From Bog-159 sp035541265 (GTDB taxonomy: Bacteria > Acidobacteriota > Terriglobia > Bryobacterales > Bryobacteraceae): a DNA stretch of 56,818 nt. Positions 24,297 through 32,359 of this stretch are shown here, in pieces; positions within the stretch are counted from its first letter, which is position 1; every line of letters starts with the position of its first letter. Position numbers and translations under genes: made by a program. The stretch is from assembly GCA_035541265.1 (NCBI GenBank), contig DATKNQ010000294.1, positions 1 to 56,818 on the forward strand, given 5' to 3'. Under the pieces are notes generated by a model. The model worked only from the letters and a program-made list of their open reading frames with translations. It was not told where the DNA came from and ran no database searches.

Positions 24297-25130
24297 TCAG
24301 ACATCGCACAACTTCACGGCTTGTTCGAGTGACGTCATCGGGTCCCGCGTGGGGACGAACTCGTGTGCGAAATAGCCAGTGAACCCGGTGTCCACGATGG
24401 CTTGCGCGATGGTCCGCCATTGCAGTTCCTGCGTGTCGTCCAGTTCGTGCCGCCCCGGAACGCCGCCCGTATGGAAGTGCGCGATGTATTGGATATTCTG
24501 CCGGATGGTGCGGATGATATCGCCTTCCATGATCTGCATGTGGTAGATGTCGTAGAGCAGTTTCACGCGCGGCGAATCCACACGCTTTATCAGCTCGACG
24601 CCCCACGCCGTGTGATCGCACTGGTAGTCGTGATGGTCGATCTTGCTGTTCAGCAGCTCGACACAGATCGTCACGCCCTTGTCCTCGGCCAGCTTCTTCA
24701 CCCGGTTCAACCCGATGGTGCAGTTATCCAGGCCTTCCGCGTCGGCCTGGCCGCGCCGGTTGCCGGAGAACGTAATCACGTTGGGCACCTTGGCGGCCGC
24801 GGCGCGGTTGATGTTCTCTTCCATCTCGCTCACGAGGCGGTCGTGATTCTCCCTGCGGTTGAAGGCGTCGCTGATCGTGCCGGCGCCCGGAGTCATAGCT
24901 GGCACCAGGCCATACTTCTGCGCGACAGGCCACTCCTTATAGTCGATCAGGTCGATGCCCCGCAGCCCCATGCGGGCTCCTTCGCGCGCCAGGTCTTCAA
25001 GGCTCATCTTGCCGTAGCACCAGCGCGCCACCGATTGTTTCAGCCGGCCCTTCAACGGGGACGATTGGGCTCTCAAGGAAGGCAGCGCGGCCGCCGCGCC
25101 AGCCAGTTCGATTACAGTCCTGCGAGTCAT
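24297..25130 (-). CDS. Sugar phosphate isomerase/epimerase, hydroxypyruvate isomerase-like, Tat-type leader
   Basis: 277 residues. Starts with a twin-arginine-like leader (MTRRTVIELAGAAAALPSLR), implying export. Xylose-isomerase-like TIM barrel: LEDLAREGARMGLRGIDLID, NVITFSGNRRG, GVTICVELLNSKIDHHDY (metal Glu/His), LLYDIYHMQIMEGD (the D-x-Y-H motif of Hyi), YIAHFHTGGVPGRHE and YFAHEFVP (last metal Glu). This is the pattern of hydroxypyruvate isomerase and tagatose epimerase-like enzymes. Exported members are common in Acidobacteria; substrate not known. Stands alone between a convergent gene and the heptose kinase gene 36 bp upstream, with which it may be co-transcribed. Confidence 0.85.
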   Translation of the reverse strand: MTRRTVIELAGAAAALPSLRAQSSPLKGRLKQSVARWCYGKMSLEDLAREGARMGLRGIDLIDYKEWPVAQKYGLVPAMTPGAGTISDAFNRRENHDRLVSEMEENINRAAAAKVPNVITFSGNRRGQADAEGLDNCTIGLNRVKKLAEDKGVTICVELLNSKIDHHDYQCDHTAWGVELIKRVDSPRVKLLYDIYHMQIMEGDIIRTIRQNIQYIAHFHTGGVPGRHELDDTQELQWRTIAQAIVDTGFTGYFAHEFVPTRDPMTSLEQAVKLCDV

Positions 25131-25166
25131 AGCTGAGAAATAAGATACACCCGCGCGCCCGCGGCG

Positions 25167-26162
25167 TCATTGGCGCCGTGCAGCTTCCGCCGCTGCCTTC
25201 GCCAGTTTTTCCTTCGAGATTGCCACTGTACCGGGTTCGCCGACCGCCAGTCCGGCCGCCAGATTCGACAACCAAACAGCGTCCACGATTTCCGCTCCGG
25301 CCGCCAGCGCCACCGCCAGCGCCGCCAACGCCGTATCCCCGGCACCGGTTACGTCGTAGACCTCACGCGCGAAGCTGGGGAAATGCGTGTCCGGCTTTCC
25401 CGGCTCGAGCAAGGTCATGCCGTCCTTGCCTTCGGTTACCACAATGGCTGTCTCTCCGGCCCGGCGCTGCAGTTCCCTCGCGGCGGCCAAAGTCTCCTGG
25501 TGATCACGTACCGTCAGTCCGGTCAATACGCCCAGCTCGACGCGATTCGGCTTGAGCACGGTCGCTCCTTTATAGCGTTCGAGGTCCGCCCCTTTCGGGT
25601 CTACGACGACCGGCTTGCCGTGGCGGCGGGCGGCATCGATCACTCCGCGAACCAGGCGCGGTGTGACGAAACCCTTGGCGTAGTCCGAGACCAACACCGC
25701 ATCGATCTCAGCCACTAAACGCCTCGCTCGCGTAACCACCCGATCCGCCAGGTCCGCGCCGATCCCCGCAGTGTCTTCTTCGTCGATCCGCACCACCTGC
25801 TGGTTGTGCGCTACAATCCGCAGCTTGACTGTGGTCGGGCGCCCTTCCGCCGCAGACATTCCGGAGCAGTCCACACCATGCGCATGGAGCAGCTTGCGCA
25901 GTTCCGCGCCGGCTTCATCCTGCCCGGTAATGCCAAAAAGGATGGCGCGCGCACCCAGCGCCGCCACATTGCATGCGGTGTTGGCCGCTCCACCGGGAAC
26001 GCTCGAAACGCCGGTCTTCCTGACGACCGGAACCGGCGCTTCCGGCGAAATGCGGTCGACGTCCCCGCGCCAGTATCGGTCCAGCATCAGGTCGCCCGCC
26101 ACCAGGATGCGCCGTCCGGAGAATAACTGAACGACTTTAGAAATAGTTTGAGATGATCTCAT
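25167..26162 (-). CDS. hldA: D-glycero-beta-D-manno-heptose-7-phosphate kinase
   Basis: 331 residues. PfkB-type sugar kinase of the RfaE/HldE N-terminal class: ILVAGDLMLDRYWRGDVDRI, SPEAPVPVV (the family hallmark), VPGGAANTACNVAALGA, LVSDYAKGFVT, VDPKGADLERYKGATVLKPN and the anion-hole/catalytic TGAGDTALAAL. Phosphorylates heptose-7-P to the 1,7-bisphosphate for ADP-heptose, used in LPS core or glycan synthesis. The nucleotidyltransferase domain that is fused in enterobacterial HldE is absent, so a separate hldC-type gene must exist elsewhere. ATG start; short divergent spacer to the PEP-CTERM gene. It links in function, not position, to the glycan operon upstream. Confidence 0.93.
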   Translation of the reverse strand: MRSSQTISKVVQLFSGRRILVAGDLMLDRYWRGDVDRISPEAPVPVVRKTGVSSVPGGAANTACNVAALGARAILFGITGQDEAGAELRKLLHAHGVDCSGMSAAEGRPTTVKLRIVAHNQQVVRIDEEDTAGIGADLADRVVTRARRLVAEIDAVLVSDYAKGFVTPRLVRGVIDAARRHGKPVVVDPKGADLERYKGATVLKPNRVELGVLTGLTVRDHQETLAAARELQRRAGETAIVVTEGKDGMTLLEPGKPDTHFPSFAREVYDVTGAGDTALAALAVALAAGAEIVDAVWLSNLAAGLAVGEPGTVAISKEKLAKAAAEAARRQ

Positions 26163-26287
26163 TCAATACCATATAGAAAGGCGTCAGGATAACACACAGA
26201 GGCTGATGCTCGGCTTTCGCCCTTATTCGACACATCTGAAAGACCCGACGCCACCTGCGCTATTTAGATTACGAATCCACCTAAAAC

Positions 26288-26301
26288 GGTACTAAAGTAC
26301 C
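26288..26301. promoter_or_regulatory. Perfect palindrome upstream of the PEP-CTERM gene
   Basis: GGTACT-AA-AGTACC, 6-bp arms and 2-bp centre. It lies 52-65 bp before ATG 26353 and about 130 bp upstream of the divergent hldA start. Spacing fits an activator or repressor site for the PEP-CTERM promoter. Confidence 0.4.
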
Positions 26302-26340
26302 CCAAAAGAAAAATAAACCCTTGAATCGATGTGAGTATGG

Positions 26341-26346
26341 TATAAG
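26341..26346 (+). promoter_or_regulatory. -10 box placed for leaderless start of the PEP-CTERM gene
   Basis: TATAAG ends 6 nt before ATG 26353; no Shine-Dalgarno between them. A TTGAAT lies upstream but at only 14 nt spacing. Confidence 0.45.
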
Positions 26347-26352
26347 AAACGT

Positions 26353-27018
26353 ATGCGGATTCTGTCCCCCTCAGCGGCGATGCTGTTGGTTCTCTCGGTT
26401 CTCCCAGCCTACGGTTCTATCATTTATTTTTCACCCAGTGTAACCGTTCTGCCCAGTGCTCCGGCCTCGGTCAGTGTGTCGGTGAGCGACACGGCCGTTT
26501 ACGCGTTTCTGGAACAGCAGAATGTGACGCTTACCTCTCCGGTGAACGTCGGCGTTACGGCCCCCGGCATGTGGGTTTGCTGCTCCGGTCTGCCGACTGG
26601 AACCATACCCGCGGGCACCACGGTCGATAGCTATCTGATGTACGCGGCGCCGATTACGAACTCCCCGGGCGACATAGGCCGCGACTTCCAAGGAAGTATC
26701 ACGTTCGGCAATGGCGAGAAGATCCTCGCAGTGATTGTCGGCTACACCGGGATTGCCGCCACCGACGGCATGTTAGGCGCACCCGGTACAGTCTATCCGG
26801 CGCCGGACTGCACGACTTGCGGCTTGGAAAACGGAGACTCGGTCACATTATCCGCCAATATGGAGACGGTCTACGTGAATTTCCGTGTCGCGGCTGGCAG
26901 CATGGATTCGATCCGTATCTTGACCACGACTCCGGAACCGGCTGATTTCGCCCTTCTAGGGTCCGGCTTGGTAGCGTTAGGCCTGATCAGCCGGCGAAGG
27001 ATCTACCGCCGTGGCTAG
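26353..27018 (+). CDS. PEP-CTERM sorting domain protein
   Basis: 221 residues. N-terminal signal peptide (MRILSPSAAMLLVLSVLPAYG). The middle is a Ser/Thr/Gly-rich beta domain with two Cys pairs (WVCCSG, CTTCG). The C-terminus is a PEP-CTERM signal: TPEPADFALLGSGLVALGLI followed by SRRRIYRRG, i.e. PEP motif, hydrophobic helix and Arg cluster. Such proteins are exported and processed by an exosortase at the membrane, commonly in exopolysaccharide producers. No exosortase is in the window. The gene has its own promoter with a palindrome upstream and appears leaderless. Confidence 0.9.
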   Translation: MRILSPSAAMLLVLSVLPAYGSIIYFSPSVTVLPSAPASVSVSVSDTAVYAFLEQQNVTLTSPVNVGVTAPGMWVCCSGLPTGTIPAGTTVDSYLMYAAPITNSPGDIGRDFQGSITFGNGEKILAVIVGYTGIAATDGMLGAPGTVYPAPDCTTCGLENGDSVTLSANMETVYVNFRVAAGSMDSIRILTTTPEPADFALLGSGLVALGLISRRRIYRRG

Positions 27019-27147
27019 TCTCATCATCTGAAGCCTTGGTTGTGACTTCCCGGGCCCTCTGACGGCCGTCGAGCGGCGAGCTTTCGCACGTTCCTCCCGC
27101 TCGCCGGCTCACGTCTGCGCGGTGATCGTGATACTGTCTTGGTATAC

Positions 27148-27166
27148 GTTTACAGCGTTTGTAAAC
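27148..27166. promoter_or_regulatory. Operator-like inverted repeat before the aldehyde dehydrogenase gene
   Basis: GTTTACA-GCGTT-TGTAAAC, perfect 7-bp arms. A TATACG -10-like box lies immediately upstream (27143-27148), so the palindrome would cover the start of transcription, as for a repressor of the TetR or LacI/GntR type. ATG is 26 bp further on, with GAAGGAG before it. Confidence 0.55.
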
Positions 27167-27191
27167 AGACAACTCAGAGAAGGAGTCCCCG

Positions 27192-28670
27192 ATGGCCTCT
27201 GTAATGGCACAACCCACGGAACAACAAGTTCCGATTTCTGCAACGAAGCTTCTGATTAACAACCGCTGGGTCGCGAGTCAATCCGGCAAGACTTTTCCCA
27301 CGATCAACCCTTCCACCGGCGAGGAGATTTGTCAGATCGCCGAGGCGGACGCCGCCGATGTGGACAAGGCCGTGAGTGCCGCCCGCGCGGCGTTCGAACA
27401 TGGACCCTGGCGGACGGCCGCGGCATCCGAACGCGGCGGCCTGCTCCATCGTTTGGCCGATCTGATTGAACTGCACGCGGACGAATTGGCGCGCCTCGAA
27501 TCTCTCGATAACGGCAAACCCCTGACGGTCGCGCGCGTGGTGGATGTGGCCGCTACCGCAGCCTGCTACCGCTATTTCGCCGGCTGGGCCGATAAGGTGC
27601 ACGGCAAGACCATTCCCGTCGACGGCGAGTATTTCTGCTACACGCGCCACGAGCCGGTCGGCGTCGTCGGACAGATCATCCCCTGGAATTTCCCGATGCT
27701 GATGCAGGCATGGAAACTAGCTCCGGCGCTGGCCACCGGCAACACGGTGGTGATGAAACCCGCCGAGCAGACGCCCCTGACAGCGCTGCGCATCGGCGAG
27801 TTGATCGTGGAAGCCGGTTTTCCGGAAGGCGTGGTCAACCTGCTGCCCGGCTATGGCCCCACCGCGGGCGCGGCTATCGCCAATCACATGGACGTCGACA
27901 AGGTAGCCTTCACCGGCTCGACCGAGGTGGGCCACCTGGTCATGGAGGCGGCCGCCAAATCCAATCTGAAGCGCGTGACTTTGGAACTGGGCGGCAAGAG
28001 CCCCAACATCATTTTCGCGGACACGGATCTTGACGAAGCAGTGGAAGGCGCGCATTTCGGGCTCTTCTTCAATCACGGCCAGTGTTGCTGCGCGGGATCG
28101 CGGGTGTTCGTCGAGCAGCCGATCTATGATCGCTTCGTCGAGAAGAGCGGCGCACGGGCGCGCACACGAACCGTCGGCGATCCTTTCGATCCCCACACCG
28201 AACAGGGTCCGCAGGTGGATGAGGCCCAGTTCGACAAGGTGATGGGTTACATCGAATCCGGCCGCAGCGAGGGCGCCAGCCTGGTTTGCGGCGGAGAGCG
28301 GGTTGGCAACCGCGGTTATTTCGTCCAGCCGACGGTCTTCGCGGGCGTGCAGGATGATATGAAGATCGCCCGGGAAGAGATTTTCGGACCGGTGATGAGT
28401 ATCATTCCCTTCAAGAGAATTGACGAAGTCGTCGACCGGGCCAATCGAACCACCTACGGTCTGGCCGCCGCTGTCTGGACCCGGGATATCAAAAAGGCTC
28501 ACGCAGTGGCGAACAGCGTGCGAGCCGGCACAGTCTGGGTGAACTGCTACAACGTTCTGGATACGCGCGCGCCGTTCGGCGGGTTTAAGCAGTCCGGCAT
28601 CGGGCGCGAACTCGGCGAATACGGTTTGCAGCAATACACCGAAGTGAAGACGGTAACGGTCAGACTCTAG
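27192..28670 (+). CDS. NAD(P)-dependent aldehyde dehydrogenase
   Basis: 492 residues, normal for the ALDH1/2 class. Oxidises an aldehyde to the acid with NAD(P)+. Landmarks: IIPWNFPMLMQAWKLAPALA (cofactor-binding helix), KPAEQTPLTAL, FTGSTEVG (G-x-x-x-x-G turn), LELGGKSPNI with the general-base Glu, NHGQCCCAGSR with the catalytic Cys (C299 in the run 298-300), EEIFGPVMSI and PFGGFKQSGIGRE. The pattern is closest to broad-specificity betaine/acetaldehyde/retinal-type dehydrogenases. Shine-Dalgarno GAAGGAG; an operator-like palindrome overlies the promoter, so the gene is probably inducible. A strong hairpin follows the stop. Confidence 0.95.
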   Translation: MASVMAQPTEQQVPISATKLLINNRWVASQSGKTFPTINPSTGEEICQIAEADAADVDKAVSAARAAFEHGPWRTAAASERGGLLHRLADLIELHADELARLESLDNGKPLTVARVVDVAATAACYRYFAGWADKVHGKTIPVDGEYFCYTRHEPVGVVGQIIPWNFPMLMQAWKLAPALATGNTVVMKPAEQTPLTALRIGELIVEAGFPEGVVNLLPGYGPTAGAAIANHMDVDKVAFTGSTEVGHLVMEAAAKSNLKRVTLELGGKSPNIIFADTDLDEAVEGAHFGLFFNHGQCCCAGSRVFVEQPIYDRFVEKSGARARTRTVGDPFDPHTEQGPQVDEAQFDKVMGYIESGRSEGASLVCGGERVGNRGYFVQPTVFAGVQDDMKIAREEIFGPVMSIIPFKRIDEVVDRANRTTYGLAAAVWTRDIKKAHAVANSVRAGTVWVNCYNVLDTRAPFGGFKQSGIGRELGEYGLQQYTEVKTVTVRL

Positions 28671-28694
28671 ACATCAGACAAGACTCCAACGATA

Positions 28695-28729
28695 CCCCCG
28701 GCGGCGCCATTTCGGCTGCGCGCCGGGGG
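28695..28729 (+). terminator. GC-rich hairpin after the aldehyde dehydrogenase, before the phosphoribosyltransferase
   Basis: CCCCCGGCG ... CGCCGGGGG, a perfect 9-bp stem with a 17-nt loop. It lies between the ALDH stop (28670) and ATG 28741. No T-tract follows. The 3' arm (GGGGGA) is the only Shine-Dalgarno-like element of the next gene, 11 nt before its ATG, so the hairpin could also block translation. Confidence 0.5.
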
Positions 28730-28740
28730 ACACAAACTCC

Positions 28741-29355
28741 ATGCATCTTCTACCGACACACGACGAGGTCGTCCGCGTTCTGCGCGAAACCGGCGCACTG
28801 CGCGATGGCCATTTTGAATACACCAGCGGCCTGCATTCCAACGAATATCTGCAGGTGCCGCTGGCCATGCGGCATTACGAGCACGCCCGCATGCTGAGCG
28901 TGGGATTGAGCCGGCTGTTGCGCCAAAACGCCGAGATCCGCGCGATCATCCCCGAGCTGTCCATCGTGACGCTGGCCAACGCCGGCCTGCCGGTAGCCTA
29001 CGGGGTCTGCGAAGCGTTGCGCGCGCGCCAGGTGTATTGGGCCGAGCGCGAGGAAGAAAGCCAGCCCCTGCGTTTCCGCCAGTTCCTCGAGCAGCAGCCA
29101 GGCGAGCAGGTGGTGCTGGTGGATGACATTCTGCGCTCCGGACGCAAGCTCACGGAGATGCGCGCACTGCTCGAATCGCGCGGCGCCCGAGTCGTGGCTC
29201 TGGCCGTGGTCATCTATCAACCCAACCCCAACACGCGCGACTTCGGCGGGCTTCCGCTCTACTACCTCGCCAGGTTGAACGCCAGCTATTATGCCGATGC
29301 CTCGCATTGCGACCTGTGCAGGCAGGGGGTGGAATTGCAGAAGGTCTGGGTCTAG
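28741..29355 (+). CDS. Orotate phosphoribosyltransferase-like protein
   Basis: 204 residues. Type I phosphoribosyltransferase: the PRPP-binding loop is VVLVDDILRSGRKLTEM (two acidic residues plus SGR). Upstream are GHFEYTSGLHSNEYLQVPLA, which occupies the position of the OPRT 'F-x-L-x-S-G' motif, and LSIVTLANAGLPVAYGVCEAL (the pyrophosphate loop region). The C-terminus has CDLCRQGVELQKVWV, not typical of housekeeping PyrE. It may be a second, divergent PyrE-like enzyme or a PRTase used in a salvage or adenine/nicotinate path. I leave the symbol empty. Independent of ALDH in function as far as can be seen. Confidence 0.85.
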   Translation: MHLLPTHDEVVRVLRETGALRDGHFEYTSGLHSNEYLQVPLAMRHYEHARMLSVGLSRLLRQNAEIRAIIPELSIVTLANAGLPVAYGVCEALRARQVYWAEREEESQPLRFRQFLEQQPGEQVVLVDDILRSGRKLTEMRALLESRGARVVALAVVIYQPNPNTRDFGGLPLYYLARLNASYYADASHCDLCRQGVELQKVWV

Positions 29356-29367
29356 CCGGCCGCCAAA

Positions 29368-30717
29368 TCAGATGCGTATCAGATCATAAGGCTTCCGCAG
29401 TTCGCGCGTGAGCAGCCTGGAAGCCTCCGCATCGTTTTCGAAATCTTCCCTCGCGGCGTTCCAATGCAGCGTCCGGCCCATCTTGGCCGCGATGGTGCCG
29501 AGGTGGCAGGCGGTGGTGGCGCTGTAACCGGCCATCTCGTCGATGGCACCCTTGGTCCCGATGCGTACCTGCTTCACAAAGTTCTGCGCGTGCTCCACGG
29601 TGGCGTCCGCGCCTTGCACGGCCTTGCGCTCCGCCCTATATTTGACGCCACTTTCGTTCGCGGGCGGAGAAGCATACGGCGGCCCGGGTTCGACCTCCGG
29701 GAAGATCTCGTAGCCGATGCGGTCCACATATAGCGCCGCTTTGGTGCCGTAGAACGCAAAGCCGTGCGGACGATTGTAGGCGCCGCGCATGCCGTAATAC
29801 TTCATGCCGGGCGAACGTCCGCCAATGCCGTTGCTGTTTACCCACGATGCCACGTACTCCATGATGAATCCCGGATACTGATACGTCACTACGTGCAGAT
29901 CGAAGATGTCGCCGGCGTTCTGCGGGCATAGACGCCGGCCCACTCCCGAAATCGTCCGCGGCGTGGAAACGCCCATGATCTGGTGCACACTATCGACGCG
30001 GTGGTTTCCATAATCGGTAATGTAGCCGCCCGCGTAATCCGAGAACAGGCGATAGGTCGTGAGGAAGCGCATCCGGTTGAAGGGCGCGCTCGACGAGGGC
30101 CCCAAATAGAAATCCCAATCGAGGCCGGGCGGCGGATCGGAGTCGGGAACCTTCTTCTGGATGTCGGGCGCAATGTTTCCGCTGTTCCACACGCGCACCA
30201 AGCCCACCTCGCCGATCTGGCCGCTCGAAACAATTTGCGCCGCTTCGGCGATGTGCGGCGCCGAACGATGTTGGGTTCCCGGGTAAAGAATCCGTCCGGT
30301 CTGGCGCGCGGCTCTCACCATGGCTTGCCCCTCGCGAATGGTCAGCGCGAAAGGCTTTTCCACATAGACATGCTTGCCGGCTTCGAGCCCCAGCACTGTG
30401 GGAATCGCGTGCCAATGGTCCGGAGTGGAGACCATCACGGCATCCAATTCCTTCATCTCGAGCAGGCGGCGAAAATCCTTCAGCGTTTTCGCATGGCCGC
30501 CGGACAGGTCGTGCGACGCGCGCTGCGCGTTGGCGTCGTACACGTCGCAAGTTGCCGCTAGCTCGGTTTGAGGCGCCTTCAAGAGGCCCCGCATCACCAG
30601 GCGGCCGCGTCCGCCGCAGCCGATCAGACCTACGACCACCCGATCGTTGGCGCCCAGAATTCTGCTCGCGGAAAAGGCCGTCCACGCAGTGGCGGCCATA
30701 AAATGACGGCGTTCCAT
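29368..30717 (-). CDS. Gfo/Idh/MocA family oxidoreductase with Tat-type leader
   Basis: 449 residues from ATG 30717; the frame is open to ATG 30732 but the leader MERRHFMAATAWTAFSASRI begins here. Twin-arginine-like start implies export. Rossmann NAD-binding site: VVVGLIGCGGRGRLVMRGLL, then DAVMVSTPDHWHA and GKHVYVEKPFAL (the EKP motif of the family). The C-terminal domain (GfoIdhMocA_C type) has DWDFYLGP, FSDYAGGYITDYGNHRVDSV (metal/substrate His) and the bacterial-type SATTACHLGTIAAK. Common in Solibacter-type genomes as large families of secreted sugar oxidoreductases or dehydratases. Alone between two oppositely oriented genes. Confidence 0.9.
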   Translation of the reverse strand: MERRHFMAATAWTAFSASRILGANDRVVVGLIGCGGRGRLVMRGLLKAPQTELAATCDVYDANAQRASHDLSGGHAKTLKDFRRLLEMKELDAVMVSTPDHWHAIPTVLGLEAGKHVYVEKPFALTIREGQAMVRAARQTGRILYPGTQHRSAPHIAEAAQIVSSGQIGEVGLVRVWNSGNIAPDIQKKVPDSDPPPGLDWDFYLGPSSSAPFNRMRFLTTYRLFSDYAGGYITDYGNHRVDSVHQIMGVSTPRTISGVGRRLCPQNAGDIFDLHVVTYQYPGFIMEYVASWVNSNGIGGRSPGMKYYGMRGAYNRPHGFAFYGTKAALYVDRIGYEIFPEVEPGPPYASPPANESGVKYRAERKAVQGADATVEHAQNFVKQVRIGTKGAIDEMAGYSATTACHLGTIAAKMGRTLHWNAAREDFENDAEASRLLTRELRKPYDLIRI

Positions 30718-30794
30718 ATTCCCTCGATGCATACATTGTAGACCCGAGGTCAGTGATGGAACGCCGGCGCAGTTGCGTTTCGCAGAACGTTGTC

Positions 30795-32081
30795 TTATTC
30801 CGCCGGCGGCACGTCCGCCTTCTTGCGGCGAGGCGCGCGCTTCCTGGCAGGCGCGGTGGTACGCGGCGTGGCGCTCTTGCGTGTGGTGCGCGTGCGCGTG
30901 GGCGGCTCGAGGATCTCCACTGCGGTCGGTTGTCCTTCGACAACCGGCTGCGGCTCCTCAACCTCTTCCTCGACCGCCGGCTCCGGCGGAAGTTCCGGCG
31001 GCGCAGGCGGATGGAACTCCGGCCCCAAATACACCATCAACCCTTTCTCCTCGTCGGGGTTGATGCGCACGACCAGTTTGTCCTGCGCGTAGTTGAGCAG
31101 TTCGCTGAACTCCTGGAAGCCGAACTGCTTCCAGTCGTAGTCGGGATGATCTTCCTTCACCCACTCGGCCAACACGTCCGCCGCTACACCGTCGTCCATC
31201 TCCATGCGGTGCGTTTCGAGGACGTCGCGCAGCACCGGTAAAGCCGCTTCCGGTTTCACCGTGGATTTCTCCTGGGTCGCGCCGATGCGCTTGATCATGT
31301 AGCGGCCTTCGCCGCCGGTGACGTGGACGAAATTGGCCTTCTGCAGCTTCTCGACAAAATCCGTAAACGAGCTCGACCCGTAGGCTTTCTCGCTGAAGGC
31401 GGAATCCAGTTGCAGCATGGTGGACTTCAGCAGCCCGAGCTGCGGCCGCACGCTGCGCCGTTCGAGAGCCTGCAGGGCGCGCTCCACCAGCGGCATGGCG
31501 TGCGCCAGATCGAGCGGCGCGGGACGCCGGTGCATCTGCTGGCCGCGTGGCTGCTGCACCGGCGGCTGGCCGGAAACCTGCACCGCCGGCCGTGGCGCCC
31601 CCGCCGGCTTGGGCTCGTCGAGCAGCGACTCGTAGCTGATGAACTCGTGGCAGTTCTTCTGCAGGATCGTGCTGGTGAAAGCCTTGCCGCCCAGCACGAA
31701 CACGCGCTTGTCATATTGTTTTAACTTGTTGAGCAGCGCGATGAAGTCGCTATCGCCGCTGACGATGGCGAAGGCGTTGATGTGATCGTGGGTGAAAGCC
31801 ATTTCCAGCGCATCGAGCGCCAGGTTGATGTCCGCGCCGTTCTTATCGCCGCGTGGCGAGGGGTCGCGCTGCACCATTTGCACGGCATGTTCCGTCATGG
31901 CCCGTGTGGCGCTTTCCTGCCGTCCCCAGTTGGCGTAGGCTATGCAGGTGACGATTTCGCCGCGTTCCTTGAGCGCGTCCAGCACTGCAGCTACATCGAA
32001 TTCCCGGTGCAGTGTGGACTTCACGCCGATTTCGATGTTATCGAAATCGATGAACACGGCCAGCTTCAATTTATCTTCCAT
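30795..32081 (-). CDS. NYN-domain (LabA-like) protein with tandem LOTUS/OST-HTH domains
   Basis: 428 residues; ATG preceded by AGGAAG. Residues 1-160: NYN/PIN-like nuclease fold with the acidic metal site, VFIDFDNIEIG (D11/D13 region), GADINLALDALEM and IVSGDSDFIALL. Then a Gln/Pro-rich linker. Two OST-HTH/LOTUS modules lie at about 205-270 (AHAMPLVERALQALERRSVR...FTDFVEKLQKAN) and 280-345 (AALPVLRDVLETHR...FSELLNYAQDKL). LOTUS domains bind RNA (G-quadruplex or U-rich) or partner proteins. The tail is Pro/Glu-rich, then basic (RKRAPRRKKA), possibly RNA-binding. Known relatives degrade or sequester RNA; whether this is active is not shown. It runs toward the oxidoreductase gene's 5' end, in tandem on the same strand. 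Confidence 0.9.
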   Translation of the reverse strand: MEDKLKLAVFIDFDNIEIGVKSTLHREFDVAAVLDALKERGEIVTCIAYANWGRQESATRAMTEHAVQMVQRDPSPRGDKNGADINLALDALEMAFTHDHINAFAIVSGDSDFIALLNKLKQYDKRVFVLGGKAFTSTILQKNCHEFISYESLLDEPKPAGAPRPAVQVSGQPPVQQPRGQQMHRRPAPLDLAHAMPLVERALQALERRSVRPQLGLLKSTMLQLDSAFSEKAYGSSSFTDFVEKLQKANFVHVTGGEGRYMIKRIGATQEKSTVKPEAALPVLRDVLETHRMEMDDGVAADVLAEWVKEDHPDYDWKQFGFQEFSELLNYAQDKLVVRINPDEEKGLMVYLGPEFHPPAPPELPPEPAVEEEVEEPQPVVEGQPTAVEILEPPTRTRTTRKSATPRTTAPARKRAPRRKKADVPPAE

Positions 32082-32099
32082 TTAACTTCCTTTGAGGCG

Positions 32100-32197
32100 C
32101 TCGACTCTGGCGTCGCCGGGGGGCAATCGCGGCAAACCCCACGCGACTTGCGTGGCGCTGGCATGTCGATATTGCGGCTCGTCGGCCGCGCCCCCGG
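32100..32197. ncRNA. Candidate folded RNA or leader between the NYN gene and tRNA-Leu
   Basis: An outer stem CCGGGGGGC/GCCCCCGG (32116-32124 with 32190-32197) encloses two hairpins: CCACGC-GACTT-GCGTGG (32139-32155) and GCGGC-TCGTCG-GCCGC (32174-32189). This is a clean three-way junction readable on either strand; on the minus strand it would be the 5' leader of the NYN gene. No match to a known family came to mind (GEMM, cobalamin, SRP, 6S considered). The remaining part of 32082-32359 holds only the tRNA promoter. Confidence 0.35.
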
Positions 32198-32306
32198 AAA
32201 ACCCGGAGCGGTTCACCAGGGCGGGCAGCCTTAACACAGTTTATCCTAAAGCCGGCTGTTCTGCCGGTGGGGGTCGCCAACCGGACCGCGGCGCAAATTA
32301 TCCAAT

Positions 32307-32335
32307 TTGACATCCGGGTGCGCTCCTGGAAAAAT
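32307..32335 (+). promoter_or_regulatory. Promoter of tRNA-Leu
   Basis: TTGACA at 32307-32312, then 17 nt, then AAAAAT. The -35 is perfect, the -10 weak. It starts 53 bp before the tRNA. Confidence 0.45.
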
Positions 32336-32359
32336 GAGATAAGCCTACCAAACACACAT

